Assembly: GCA_002363385.1 (NCBI GenBank)
Contig: DEVL01000003.1
Coordinates: forward strand, 971,220-1,035,219
From: Stenotrophomonas maltophilia
GTDB taxonomy: Bacteria; Pseudomonadota; Gammaproteobacteria; Xanthomonadales; Xanthomonadaceae
Length of the DNA: 64,000 bases
Direction: 5' to 3'
The first letter of the stretch is position 1. Each line of letters begins with the position of its first letter. The position numbers and the translations under genes were made by a program. Below, piece by piece: positions 24,940 through 34,647 of the stretch. Below the pieces are notes generated by a model. The model saw nothing but the letters and a program-made list of their open reading frames with translations. It did no database searches and was not told the DNA's origin.

Positions 24940-26397
24940 ATGTCCGGTCATGACAGTCACAGCAACCAGCGCCCCGCGTGGGACACGGTCCTGACCGACA
25001 TCGTCGATTACGTCCGCGACTATCCGGTCAGGTCGCCGCTGGCATACACCACCGCGCGGCACTGCCTGATCGATACGTTGGGCTGCGGACTCGCGGCGCT
25101 TTCGTTCCCGGCCTGCAGCAAGCTGCTCGGGCCGGTGGTGCCGGGCATGCGGGTGATCAACGGCGCGCGCGTCCCCGGGACCCGCTTCGAGCTGGATCCG
25201 GTGCAGGGCGCCTTCAACATCGGCGCGATGATCCGCTGGCTGGATTTCAACGACACCTGGCTGGCCGCGGAGTGGGGGCACCCTTCGGACAACCTCGGCG
25301 GCATCCTCGCCACCGCCGATTGGCTCAGCCGCAATGCCGAGGCGCTGCGCAGGGCGCCACTGACCATGCGCGATGTGCTGGAGGCGATGATCAAGGCGCA
25401 TGAAATCCAGGGCTGCCTGGCGTTGGAGAATGCGTTCAACCGGGTCGGGCTGGATCATGTGGTGCTGGTCAAGGTCGCCTCCACGGCGGTGGTGTCGCAC
25501 ATGCTCGGCCTGGATCGCGAGCGCATGCTCAATGCGCTGTCGCTGGCCTGGGTGGATGGGCAGTCGCTGCGTACTTATCGGCACGCGCCCAACACCGGCT
25601 CGCGCAAGAGCTGGGCAGCCGGTGATGCCACCAGCCGTGCGGTGCGCCTGTCGCTGATGGCCGCGGCCGGGGAGATGGGCTATCCCAGTGCGCTGACCGC
25701 GCCGACCTGGGGCTTCTACGATGTCTCCTTCGGCGGGCAGCCGTTCCGCTTCCAGCGGCCTTACGGCAGCTACGTGATGGAGAACGTGCTGTTCAAGATC
25801 AGCTATCCGGCCGAGTTCCATGGCCAGACGGCGGTGGAAGCGGCGATGCAGGTGCATGCGCAGATGCGTGCCAGCGGCAAACGCAGCGAAGACATCGCGC
25901 AGATCACCCTGCGCACCCAGCAGGCCTGCCTGCGCATCATCGACAAACCCGGCCCGCTGCATAACCCGGCCGACCGCGATCACTGCGTGCAGTACATGGT
26001 GGCGATCGGGCTGATCTTTGGCCGGCTGGTCGCCGAGGACTACGAAGACGACGTCGCCGCCGACCCGCGCATCGATCCGCTGCGGGCGAAGATCACCTGC
26101 GTCGAAGACCCGCAGTTCACGGCCGACTACCTGGACCCGGACAAGCGCAGCATCGCCAATGCGCTGCATGTGACCTTCGCCGATGGCAGCACGATGGAGG
26201 CCGTGGTCGAGTACCCGCTGGGCCACGCCCGGCGCCGGGTCGAGGGCATCCCGCGGCTGGAGGACAAGTTCCGCCGGCACCTGGCCGGGGTGTTCCCGAC
26301 CGTGCAGCAGCGTCGGATCCTGGACGTCTCGTTGGACCCCGTGGCGCTGGAGGCGATGCCGGTGCACGAGTACGTGGACCTCTACGTCGCCGGGTAG
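24940..26397 (+). CDS. prpD: 2-methylcitrate dehydratase PrpD
   Basis: 485 aa (MmgE/PrpD family). ATG 24940 with AGGAG 6-7 nt upstream; the longer frame overlaps prpF. It catalyses the same dehydration as AcnD but without a cluster, giving cis-methylaconitate directly. Family blocks: DTLGCGLAAL, RWLDFNDTWLAAEWGHPSDNLGG, KSWAAGDATSRAV and SYPAEFHGQTAVEAA. With acnD-prpF also present, the operon encodes both alternative dehydration routes. Its stop codon is formed inside a SMAG GTAG element. Confidence 0.95.
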   Translation: MSGHDSHSNQRPAWDTVLTDIVDYVRDYPVRSPLAYTTARHCLIDTLGCGLAALSFPACSKLLGPVVPGMRVINGARVPGTRFELDPVQGAFNIGAMIRWLDFNDTWLAAEWGHPSDNLGGILATADWLSRNAEALRRAPLTMRDVLEAMIKAHEIQGCLALENAFNRVGLDHVVLVKVASTAVVSHMLGLDRERMLNALSLAWVDGQSLRTYRHAPNTGSRKSWAAGDATSRAVRLSLMAAAGEMGYPSALTAPTWGFYDVSFGGQPFRFQRPYGSYVMENVLFKISYPAEFHGQTAVEAAMQVHAQMRASGKRSEDIAQITLRTQQACLRIIDKPGPLHNPADRDHCVQYMVAIGLIFGRLVAEDYEDDVAADPRIDPLRAKITCVEDPQFTADYLDPDKRSIANALHVTFADGSTMEAVVEYPLGHARRRVEGIPRLEDKFRRHLAGVFPTVQQRRILDVSLDPVALEAMPVHEYVDLYVAG

Positions 26398-26417
26398 GGC
26401 CGACCGTTGGCCGGCTG
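26394..26417 (+). repeat. SMAG-type GTAG hairpin overlapping the prpD stop
   Basis: GTAGGGCCGACCGTTGGCCGGC; the TAG of GTAG is the prpD stop codon (26395-26397). The core resembles the copy at 36298. Confidence 0.82.
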
Positions 26418-26425
26418 CCCTTGGC

Positions 26426-26444
26426 GGTGGCCCTGCCGGCCACC
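26426..26444 (+). terminator. Hairpin after the prp operon
   Basis: GGTGGCC-CTGCC-GGCCACC, 29 bp beyond the prpD stop. There is no T-tract, so termination or 3'-end protection is only a suggestion. Confidence 0.4.
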
Positions 26445-26526
26445 CATGACGCCCCATCGTCCGCGGTCGCCCGCGAACGAGCGGGGACGGCCCGTATACT
26501 GGCCGCCTTGTTCAAGGAGTGACGTC

Positions 26527-29500
26527 ATGGCTAGCCGCAGTCGGTTCGGGCAGTGGAGCTGGAAGGGAATCGCGGGCCTGGCGCTGGTCGCCGGCCTGGC
26601 CATCGGCGTCGGCGGTTGCAAGCGCAACGACAGCGGGCAGCTGCCCGCACCGTCCGGCGCGCCGATCACGGCCAAGGCCGAGGCGGTCACCGAGTTCACC
26701 CTGGTCCGGGCCTATCCCGATCAGAAGAGCGACGGCCTGTCGCTGGCGCTGGAGTTCTCGCGCCCGCTGGTCGGCACCCAGGATTTCGACGCGCTGGTCC
26801 GCTTCGCCGAGAAGGTCGGCACCGAGGACAGCAGCTGGTCGCTGTCCGAGGATGGCAAGACCCTGCGCTATCCGTTCGTGGAGGCGGCCAAGGAATATTC
26901 GCTGATCGTCTCGCCCGACCTGCTCGCCGCCGATGGCAGCCGGATCGGCAAGGAGCTGCGCCAGAAGGTCTTCACCGGCGAGCTCAAGCCGGTGGCCGGG
27001 TTCGCCTCGCAGGGCAGCGTGCTGCCGGCCAAGGACAGCCGCGGCCTGCCGGTGGTCTCGGTCAACGTGCCGGAAGTGGACGTGGAATTCCTGCGCGTAC
27101 GCGAGAAGGAACTGCCGAACTTCTTCAGCCAGTACCAGCGCGGCGGCCGCCGCGGCAGCTGGGAGCTGGACAGCGACTACGGCGACAAGACGCCGCTGTC
27201 GCAGCTGGCCGAGCCGGTCTACGTCAACCGCTTCGTGATCGGCGGCAAGCAGAACGAGCGCGTCCTCACCTACCTGCCGACCCAGGACATCAAGGAGCTG
27301 CAGCAGCCCGGCCTGTACTTTGCGGTGATGAAGCGCAGTGGCTCGTTCGAAGGCGAGTATGACACCGCCTTCTTCACCGTCAGCGACATCGGCCTGCATA
27401 CGCGTGCCTACAAAGACAAGCTGTTCGTGCACACCGCCTCGCTGCAGAGCGGGGCGTCGTTGAAGAAGATCGAGCTGCGTATCCTCGATGGCAAGGGCGA
27501 GGTGGTGCTCAAAGGCGCGACCGACGGCAATGGCAACGCGCTGCTCAACTACACGCTCGATGCCAGCCATGTGCTGATCGCCAGCAGTGGCGGCGATACC
27601 TCGATGCTGCCCTTCAATCAGCCCGCGCTGGACCTGAGCGAGTTTGCCGTGGCCGGGCGCGACAACGCCTGGTTCGACGTGTTCACCTGGTCGGGCCGCG
27701 ATCTGTACCGCCCGGGCGAGACCGTGCGCATTTCCGCCCTGCTGCGTGACAACGACGGCAAGCCGGTGAAGCCACAGCCGGTCTTCCTGCGCCTGAAGCA
27801 GCCGGACGGCAAGACCTTCCGCGAGACTCGCCTGACCCCCGGCGAGCAGGGCTACTTCAGCTTCGAGCAGCTGATCCCGGCCGAGGCGCCGACCGGGCGC
27901 TGGCAGGTGGAGTTCCGCACCAACCCGGCCAGCAAGGAAGCGATCCAGGGCATGACCCTGCGCATCGAAGAGTTCCTGCCCGAGCGCATGAAGCTGGACC
28001 TGGACAGCGCGCAGAAGACGCTCAAGCCGGGTGAGCCGCTCAAGCTGCAGGCCGATGCGGCGTATCTGTACGGGGCCCCGGCCGACGGCAACCGCTTCAC
28101 CGCACGCCTGGCCGTGGCGGCCGAGCAGTCGCCGGTCGAGTCGCTGCCGGGCTACTTCTTCGGTGATCCGACCACCGCGCTGCCGAGCGAGGCGCGCGAC
28201 GTCATCGATACCCAGTTCCCGGCCGACGGCAAGCTGCGCCAGGACGTGGAGCTGCCGGCCGAGGTCAAGCCGACCGCACCGATCGCCGTGGTGCTCTCCG
28301 GCAGCGTGTATGAAACCGGTGGCCGCACCGTGACCCGCACCTTGAAGCGGGTGATGTGGCCGGCCGCTGCGCTGGTGGGTGTGCGCCCGCTGTTCGATCC
28401 CAAGGACGGCGCCGATGCCAACAGTAATGCGCGCTTCGAACTGATGCGCGTGGACGCGGCGGGCAAGCCGCAGCCGGCCAAGGGCCTGAAGGTCACGCTG
28501 GTGCGCGAGCTGCGCGATTACCACTGGACCTTCAACGACAACCGCTGGGATTACGACTTCACCCGCCGCTTCGAGAACAAGGACACCCGCACCGTCGACG
28601 CCGGCAGTGCGGCGGTCGGCGTTGATTTCCCGGTGGAGTGGGGCGAGTACCGGCTGGACGTGTTCGATCCGGCCACCGGGCTGACCAGCCGCTATCCGTT
28701 CAATGCCGGCTGGAGCTGGAACGACGACAACCGCGGCCTGGATGCACGCCCGGACAAGATCAAGCTGGCGTTGGACAAGACCGCCTACAAGGCCGGCGAT
28801 ACCGTGCGCGTCACCGTGACCCCGCCGCATGCCGGCAAGGGCGTGCTGATGGTCGAGAGCGACAAGATGCTTTACGTCCAGGATATCGACGCCAAGCCGG
28901 GCAGCACCTACGACATTCCGGTCACCGCCGAGTGGGAACGTCACGACGTCTACATCACCGCGCTGGTGTTCCGTGGCGGTAGTGCGCCGAGCAAGATCAC
29001 CCCGGCCCGTGCGGTCGGCGTGGTGCATGTGCCGATGGACCGCAAGGCGCGGCAGATCGCAGTGGGCCTGGTGGCCCCCAAGCAGATGCGCCCGGAGCAG
29101 ACGCTGCCGGTCACCGTGAGCGCCCCGCAGCTGGCCGGCAAGGTCGCACATGTGACCGTTTCGGCGGTGGACGTGGGCATCCTCAACATCACCCGCTTCC
29201 CGGTGCCCGATGCCGCCGGCCACTTCTTCGCGCAGCGTCGCCTGGGCGTGGATGCGTATGACATCTACAGCCGCGTGATCGAGAGCTTCGACGGCAGCAG
29301 CGGCAAGCTGAAGTTCGGTGGCGACATGGCGCTGGCGGCGATGCCGCAGGCCAAGCGCCCGACTGCGCGCGTACAGACCGTGGACCTGTTCTCCGGCCCG
29401 GTGAAGCTCGATGCCAAGGGCATTGCCCGGATAGCGTTGAAGGTGCCGGATTTCAACGGCATGCTGCGCGTCTCGGCGCTGGTCTACGCCGATGACCAGT

Positions 29501-31446
29501 ACGGCAAGCGCGATGTGGAAACGGTAGTGCGCGCGCCGATCCTGGCCGAAGCCAGCATGCCGCGCGTGATGGCGCCCGGCGATACCAGCACGGTGACCCT
29601 GGACGTGCAGAACTTCACCGGGAAACCGGGCGAGTTCAAGGTGCAGGTCGATGGTATCGGCCCGCTGACCCTGGGCGAATCCAGCCGCACGCTCAAGCTC
29701 AATGCGGACGCCAAGAGCACGCTCAGCTTCCCGCTGACCGCGCGCGAGGGCTATACCGTGGCCAAAGTGCGGGTGCGCGTGGACGGCAACGGCTTCAAGG
29801 TTGATCGCCGCTATGACCTGCCGGTGCGCGCGGCGTGGCCGCAGGTGCTGCGCGCACAGACCCGCACGCTGGATCCGCTGGCCGCCGTCACGATGGAGGC
29901 CGGACTGGCCGATGGCCTGATGAACGATTCGGTGACCGGGCGCATGCTGGTCAGCGCGCTGCCGCCGATTCCCTTCGCCAGTGCCTTGAACGGCGCGCTC
30001 AACTACCCGTATGGCTGCGCCGAGCAGACCACCAGCAAGGGCTATGCCGCGCTGATGCTGGATGAGGCGACCTCGGCCATGCTGGGCGCGGACGGGCTGG
30101 ATGCCAAGACCCGTCGTGAGCGCATGGAAGGTGCCTTCGGCCGCCTGGCCTCGATGCAGGTCGCCAACGGAAACTTCTCGATGTGGGGCGACGACGGCTA
30201 CATCAATCCGTGGCTGACCCCGTACATCGCCGAGTTCCTGCTCGACGCCAAGGACGCCGGCTTCGCGGTCCCGGACAACGTGCTGCAGAAGGCGCTGAAC
30301 CGCCTGAGCGAAGATCTGCTGTCCGGTGGCAACCAGTTCTATGGCGAGGACCGCCGCGAGAACCTGAAGTTCGCCAACCAGGCGTATTCGGGCTACGTGC
30401 TGGCCCGGGTCAACCGTGCACCGCTGGGTACCCTGCGCGCGCTGTACGACAACGAACGCAGCAAGTCGCTGACCGGCCTGTCGCTGGTGCACCTGGGCAT
30501 CGCGCTGTCCCTGCAGGGCGATCACAAGCGCGGCGATGCGGCCATTGCCGCTGGCTTTGCCAAGCGTGCGGACGACCGTCCGGCCTACTTTGGCGATTAC
30601 GGCAGCGCGGTGCGCGATGACGCGTTGATGATCGCTCTGCTGCACGAGCGCAAGCTGTCCAAGCCGGCCTACGATGCCCGTGCGATCGATCTTGGTCGCG
30701 CGCTGGATGCCCGCCGCAACAGTGGCTGGATGTGGCTGAGCACCCAGGAGCAGGTGGCGCTGGCCCGCATGGGCAAGGCGTTGTCGGCCAACCAGAAGAA
30801 GCTGGTCTCCGGCGAACTGGTGGTGGGCGGGGAGAGCGAGAGCATCTCCGCGCGCCGCATGTTCGGCCGCAGCTTCGACTACGCCGCGCTGGCCAAGGGC
30901 GTGCGCTTCACCCCGCAGGGGGAGCCGCCCATGTTCGCCAGCCTGGAAGTGGCCGGCATTCCGCGCACTCCGCCCGAGCCAGACAGCCGCACGCTCGGCG
31001 TGGAGCGCAGCTGGTACACCACCGATGGCAAACCGTGGACGCCGCGTCCGCTGAAGGAAGGCGAGGCCCTGATCGTGCGGGTCAGCGTCACCCCGAACGT
31101 GGACATGCCCGATGCACTGCTGACCGATCTGCTCCCGGCCGGGCTGGAGATCGAGAACTTCAACCTGGGCGATGCCAAGCAGTGGGCCGATGTGGTGGTC
31201 GACGGGCTGAGCGTCAACGATCGTGGCGATGCAGCCAACATCAAGCACGAGGAGTTCCGCGACGACCGTTACGTGGCCGCGCTGAAGCTCTCGCGTGGCA
31301 GCACTGCCAAGGTGTTCTATCTGGTGCGCGCGGTGACGCCGGGCACGTATCGCGTGCCGCCGCCGCTGGTGGAGGACATGTACCGTCCGGACCTGCGGGG
31401 CGTGGGGCGCAGCCTGCCGGCATCGCTGACTGTGGTGCAGCCCTGA
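26527..31446 (+). CDS. Alpha-2-macroglobulin family lipoprotein (ECAM/YfhM type)
   Basis: 1639 aa. Start ATG 26527 with AAGGAG 7 nt upstream. The N-terminus is a lipoprotein signal (LALVAGLAIGVGGC lipobox), so the mature protein should be periplasmic and membrane-anchored. It has tandem macroglobulin domains and a bait-like centre; the thioester motif is PYGCAEQTT (Cys1164, Gln1167), followed by an alpha-helical toroid domain and a C-terminal receptor-binding-like domain. Family members trap proteases by covalent thioester linkage and are thought to protect the cell envelope. The next gene, 47 bp on, is pbpC; this pairing is the classic genomic signature of the bacterial A2M family and suggests joint defence and repair of the wall. 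Confidence 0.93.
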   Translation: MASRSRFGQWSWKGIAGLALVAGLAIGVGGCKRNDSGQLPAPSGAPITAKAEAVTEFTLVRAYPDQKSDGLSLALEFSRPLVGTQDFDALVRFAEKVGTEDSSWSLSEDGKTLRYPFVEAAKEYSLIVSPDLLAADGSRIGKELRQKVFTGELKPVAGFASQGSVLPAKDSRGLPVVSVNVPEVDVEFLRVREKELPNFFSQYQRGGRRGSWELDSDYGDKTPLSQLAEPVYVNRFVIGGKQNERVLTYLPTQDIKELQQPGLYFAVMKRSGSFEGEYDTAFFTVSDIGLHTRAYKDKLFVHTASLQSGASLKKIELRILDGKGEVVLKGATDGNGNALLNYTLDASHVLIASSGGDTSMLPFNQPALDLSEFAVAGRDNAWFDVFTWSGRDLYRPGETVRISALLRDNDGKPVKPQPVFLRLKQPDGKTFRETRLTPGEQGYFSFEQLIPAEAPTGRWQVEFRTNPASKEAIQGMTLRIEEFLPERMKLDLDSAQKTLKPGEPLKLQADAAYLYGAPADGNRFTARLAVAAEQSPVESLPGYFFGDPTTALPSEARDVIDTQFPADGKLRQDVELPAEVKPTAPIAVVLSGSVYETGGRTVTRTLKRVMWPAAALVGVRPLFDPKDGADANSNARFELMRVDAAGKPQPAKGLKVTLVRELRDYHWTFNDNRWDYDFTRRFENKDTRTVDAGSAAVGVDFPVEWGEYRLDVFDPATGLTSRYPFNAGWSWNDDNRGLDARPDKIKLALDKTAYKAGDTVRVTVTPPHAGKGVLMVESDKMLYVQDIDAKPGSTYDIPVTAEWERHDVYITALVFRGGSAPSKITPARAVGVVHVPMDRKARQIAVGLVAPKQMRPEQTLPVTVSAPQLAGKVAHVTVSAVDVGILNITRFPVPDAAGHFFAQRRLGVDAYDIYSRVIESFDGSSGKLKFGGDMALAAMPQAKRPTARVQTVDLFSGPVKLDAKGIARIALKVPDFNGMLRVSALVYADDQYGKRDVETVVRAPILAEASMPRVMAPGDTSTVTLDVQNFTGKPGEFKVQVDGIGPLTLGESSRTLKLNADAKSTLSFPLTAREGYTVAKVRVRVDGNGFKVDRRYDLPVRAAWPQVLRAQTRTLDPLAAVTMEAGLADGLMNDSVTGRMLVSALPPIPFASALNGALNYPYGCAEQTTSKGYAALMLDEATSAMLGADGLDAKTRRERMEGAFGRLASMQVANGNFSMWGDDGYINPWLTPYIAEFLLDAKDAGFAVPDNVLQKALNRLSEDLLSGGNQFYGEDRRENLKFANQAYSGYVLARVNRAPLGTLRALYDNERSKSLTGLSLVHLGIALSLQGDHKRGDAAIAAGFAKRADDRPAYFGDYGSAVRDDALMIALLHERKLSKPAYDARAIDLGRALDARRNSGWMWLSTQEQVALARMGKALSANQKKLVSGELVVGGESESISARRMFGRSFDYAALAKGVRFTPQGEPPMFASLEVAGIPRTPPEPDSRTLGVERSWYTTDGKPWTPRPLKEGEALIVRVSVTPNVDMPDALLTDLLPAGLEIENFNLGDAKQWADVVVDGLSVNDRGDAANIKHEEFRDDRYVAALKLSRGSTAKVFYLVRAVTPGTYRVPPPLVEDMYRPDLRGVGRSLPASLTVVQP

Positions 31447-31493
31447 TCGCAGGGCGGGCCGTCGCGATGACGGCCCGCCTGCCTCGCTGCTGA

Positions 31494-33875
31494 ATGGACA
31501 TGACGTCTCTTTTTTACAAGCGGTCGTGGGTCTCCGTGCGACGCAACGTGCTGCCCTGCCTGCGATGGGGCATGGCCGCGGTGCTCACGCTGCTGTTGGT
31601 GCTGGATCTCGCGTTTCCGCCCCCGCTGCCCAGGCAGCGCGACACCAGCACCCTGGTGGTCGCGCGTGATGGCACGCCGCTGCGCGCGTTCGCCGATGCG
31701 GACGGGGTGTGGCGTTACCCGGCCTCCGCCGACAGCGTCTCGCCACTGTACCTGCAGGCACTGCTCAACTACGAAGACCGCTGGTTCTGGCGGCATCCCG
31801 GCATCAATCCGTGGGGGCTGTTGCGGGCCGGCAAGCAGTGGCTGTTCGCGCAGCGGATCGTCTCCGGCGGCTCGACCCTGACCATGCAGGTCGCCCGCAT
31901 CCTCGACCCGCATACGCGTACGCCGTGGGGCAAAGCCAAGCAGCTGCTGCGCGCGGTGCAGCTGGAGCTGCACCTGAGCAAGGCGCAGATCCTGGCGCTG
32001 TACCTGGAGCGCGCGCCCTACGGTGGCACCATCGAAGGCGTGGAGGCGGCCAGCTGGGCCTATCTGGGCAAGCCGGCCTCGCAGCTGTCGCATGCCGAGG
32101 CCGCGCTGCTGGCGGTGTTGCCACAGTCGCCCAGCCGGTTGCGTCCGGACCGCCATCCGGAGGCGGCGCAACGTGCGCGCGACAAGGTGCTGGAGCGGAT
32201 GGTGTCGCTTGGCGTGTGGTCCCGAGAAGAGGTCGACGATGCGCGCATCGAGCCGGTGGTCACCCGTGCGCTGCAGCCTCCGTTGCATGCGGCATTGTTG
32301 GCCCAGCGCCTGCGCTCGGCGCAGCCGCGGGCGGCGCGGATCGAGAGCACGCTGGATATCGGCCTGCAGCGCACGCTGGAAGAACGCGTGTCTTCGTATT
32401 TTTCGCAGCTGCCCGAGCGCACCTCGGCGGCCCTGTTGGTGGTGGACAACCGAACGCTTGAGGCACGCGCCTATGTCGGCTCGGTGGCCTTCGGCGACAA
32501 GCAGCGGCTCGGCCATGTGGACATGGTGCAGGCCTGGCGCTCACCGGGCTCCACGCTCAAGCCGTTCCTGTACGGCATGGCGCTGGATGATGGCCTGATC
32601 CATTCGGAAAGCCTGATGGTGGACGCGCCGCAGAGTTTCGGTGGGTACCGGCCCGGCAACTTCGACGCGGCCTTCAACGGGCCGGTCAGTGCCTCCACGG
32701 CACTGCGTCTGTCGCTGAACGTGCCGGCGGTGGATCTGCTGGACCGGGTCGGCTCGGCACGTTTCGCCGCACGCCTGTCGCACGCCGGCATCAATCTGCG
32801 CTTTCCACACGGCAGTGCGCCGAACCTGTCGCTGATACTCGGCGGTACCGGTGCGCGGCTGGAGGACCTGGTCGGTACCTTCGCCGCGTTCAACCGCAAC
32901 GGCATCGCCGGTCGAGTGCGATACACCGCCGCGGACGCCGTGATCGAGCGACGCCTGATGTCACCGGGCGCGGCCTGGATCACCCGCGAGATGCTCGAGT
33001 CCAATCCGCGCCCGGGCTATGGCGCCGGCACGTTCGATGTCACCGGCCGCCCCCGTGTGGCCTGGAAGACCGGCACCAGCTACGGCTACCGCGATGCCTG
33101 GGCGATCGGCACGACGCGCCATTACACGGTAGGTGTGTGGGTGGGGCGCCCGGATGGCACGCCGCTGCCCGGGCAGTACGGTGCGGTGACCGCCCTGCCG
33201 CTGATGTTCGAAGTGATCGACAGCCTGCCGCGCCACGCCGGCGATGCCAGTGCAGCGCCGATGCCGGCAAGCGTGGCACAGGCCGATATCTGCTGGCCGA
33301 CCGGCGGCTTGGCGGAGCAGACCGCAGCGCCCCTGTGCCAACGCCGGATGCCGGCCTTCGTGCTGGACGGGGTCGTGCCGCCGACCTTCGCCGAACGCGA
33401 GGCGCGGCTGTGGCAGCCGGGTCTGCAGCGTTTCCAGGTGGATGTGCGTACGGGGCTGCGGCTGTCGCCGGAGTGCAGCCGGCCCCATGCGGCGGAGCCG
33501 CGTGAGATCGCGCGCTGGCCGGCGCTGTTGTCGCCGTGGCTGCCGCAGGCCCAGCGTCAGGCCTCGCAGTTGCCTGCGTTGTCTCCGGACTGCAGCGACG
33601 ACGGTCGCGAGAGCGGCGGGACCCTGCATATCGAGGGGCTCAACGACCGCGCCACCCTCGCACGCGCCCCGAATGCCGAGCACGGCGTGCGCCTGCAACT
33701 GCGTGCACTGGGCAATGAAACGACGGTGGATTGGCTGCTGGACGACCGCTGGATTGCCCGCACCGAAGGGGCACGCCTGTTCCAGCGCGACTTTGATGAA
33801 GTGGGCGAGCACACGTTGACCGCGCTGGCCGCCGATGGCGCGTGGACGCAGGTTCGGTTCCGGATCCTGCACTGA
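31494..33875 (+). CDS. pbpC: Penicillin-binding protein 1C
   Basis: 793 aa bifunctional class A PBP. One N-terminal membrane helix (about 22-42), then a GT51 transglycosylase domain with EDRWFWRHPGINPWG (catalytic Glu in ED) and SGGSTLTMQVAR. The transpeptidase domain has Ser353-x-x-Lys356 (GSTLKPF), SLN and Lys525-TGTS. A C-terminal BiPBP-type domain (about 690-793) is present as in E. coli PbpC. ATG 31494 and ATG 31500 are both possible starts. Cotranscribed with the A2M lipoprotein. Confidence 0.94.
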   Translation: MDMTSLFYKRSWVSVRRNVLPCLRWGMAAVLTLLLVLDLAFPPPLPRQRDTSTLVVARDGTPLRAFADADGVWRYPASADSVSPLYLQALLNYEDRWFWRHPGINPWGLLRAGKQWLFAQRIVSGGSTLTMQVARILDPHTRTPWGKAKQLLRAVQLELHLSKAQILALYLERAPYGGTIEGVEAASWAYLGKPASQLSHAEAALLAVLPQSPSRLRPDRHPEAAQRARDKVLERMVSLGVWSREEVDDARIEPVVTRALQPPLHAALLAQRLRSAQPRAARIESTLDIGLQRTLEERVSSYFSQLPERTSAALLVVDNRTLEARAYVGSVAFGDKQRLGHVDMVQAWRSPGSTLKPFLYGMALDDGLIHSESLMVDAPQSFGGYRPGNFDAAFNGPVSASTALRLSLNVPAVDLLDRVGSARFAARLSHAGINLRFPHGSAPNLSLILGGTGARLEDLVGTFAAFNRNGIAGRVRYTAADAVIERRLMSPGAAWITREMLESNPRPGYGAGTFDVTGRPRVAWKTGTSYGYRDAWAIGTTRHYTVGVWVGRPDGTPLPGQYGAVTALPLMFEVIDSLPRHAGDASAAPMPASVAQADICWPTGGLAEQTAAPLCQRRMPAFVLDGVVPPTFAEREARLWQPGLQRFQVDVRTGLRLSPECSRPHAAEPREIARWPALLSPWLPQAQRQASQLPALSPDCSDDGRESGGTLHIEGLNDRATLARAPNAEHGVRLQLRALGNETTVDWLLDDRWIARTEGARLFQRDFDEVGEHTLTALAADGAWTQVRFRILH

Positions 33876-33896
33876 CGTTGCGTTGCGCAGATTCTG

Positions 33897-34037
33897 GTGG
33901 TGCCGGCCGCTGGCTGGCATCACACCATGAACGGTAGTGCCGGCCGCTGGCCGGCACTGCACTCCGTTCGGATAGCGCGGGGAGCCGGCCAGCGGCCGGC
34001 ACTACAGCGCCAGGCGCCGGCCAGCGGCCGGCATTAC
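33897..34037. repeat. Cluster of four SMAG-type hairpins, two in each orientation
   Basis: Four copies of the GTAGTGCCGGCCGCTGGCCGGC element in 141 bp. One is a variant with GTGG head and a mismatched stem (33897-33923), one is perfect (33934-33956), and two are inverted (33984-34005 and 34016-34037). The last overlaps the stop codon of the ferritin-like gene. The cluster lies between convergent genes pbpC and the ferritin-like gene and may block read-through from both sides. Confidence 0.88.
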
Positions 34038-34618
34038 TCCCCGATCCAGCCGTCCAGCAGATCGGCGAATTCGTCGGCGTGTTCTTCTTCCTGCGCCAGG
34101 ATCTCTTCGAGGATGCGCTTGGTCGTGGTGTCCTTGTCGCCCACGAAGTTGATCATCTCGCGGTAGCTGTCGATCGCGATGCGCTCGGCAATCAGGTTCT
34201 CGCGGACCATGTCGCGCAGGTCGCTGCCTTCCTTGTACTCGGCATGCGAGCGCGCGGTAAGCGTATCCGGGTTGAGATCGGGCTCGCCGCCCAGCTGCAC
34301 GATGCGTTCGGCCAGCTTGCCGGCGTGCGCCTGCTCCTGCTGTGCGTGCTCCAGGAACTCGGCCTTGATCGAATCGGCGAGCATGCCCTTGGCCATGAAG
34401 TAATGGCGGTAGTAGCGCAGCACGCACACGTACTCGGTGGCGAGCGCATCGTTGAGCAGCTTGATCACCGCCTCGCGGTCGGCACTGTAGCTGTCGGTGA
34501 TGGCGCCATCTTCGATGTCCTTGCGGGCCTTGGCACGCAGGGTGGCGGTGTCGCTGATGCCCGGCGGGCGGCTGTTGTCAGGGGTGGCGTTCGGGGTGTT
34601 CTTGGCTGGCTTTGACAT
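34034..34618 (-). CDS. Ferritin-like (bacterioferritin/Dps-related) protein
   Basis: 194 aa. After a Pro/Asn-rich N-tail (about 1-25) comes a four-helix ferritin-like fold. Candidate di-iron ligands are visible: an early Glu in LATEYVCVLRYYRHYF, EHAQQEQAHAGKLAERI (E-x-x-H type) and the later ILAQEEEHADEFADLL. It is likely an iron-storage or oxidoreductase protein of the bacterioferritin superfamily; heme ligation is not evident. The next gene upstream on the same strand is a peroxiredoxin 29 bp away, so a small oxidative-stress/iron unit is plausible. The stop lies inside an inverted SMAG element. Confidence 0.82.
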   Translation of the reverse strand: MSKPAKNTPNATPDNSRPPGISDTATLRAKARKDIEDGAITDSYSADREAVIKLLNDALATEYVCVLRYYRHYFMAKGMLADSIKAEFLEHAQQEQAHAGKLAERIVQLGGEPDLNPDTLTARSHAEYKEGSDLRDMVRENLIAERIAIDSYREMINFVGDKDTTTKRILEEILAQEEEHADEFADLLDGWIGE

Positions 34619-34647
34619 GGCTGGCCGGGTTCCTCTCTTGCGTGGGT

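Noticed and set aside
26512..31248. Very long open frame antisense to the alpha-2-macroglobulin gene
   Set aside because: Long antisense frames are expected opposite GC-rich genes with strong third-position bias; its translation has no domain and is His/Arg/Gln-rich as typical shadows are.
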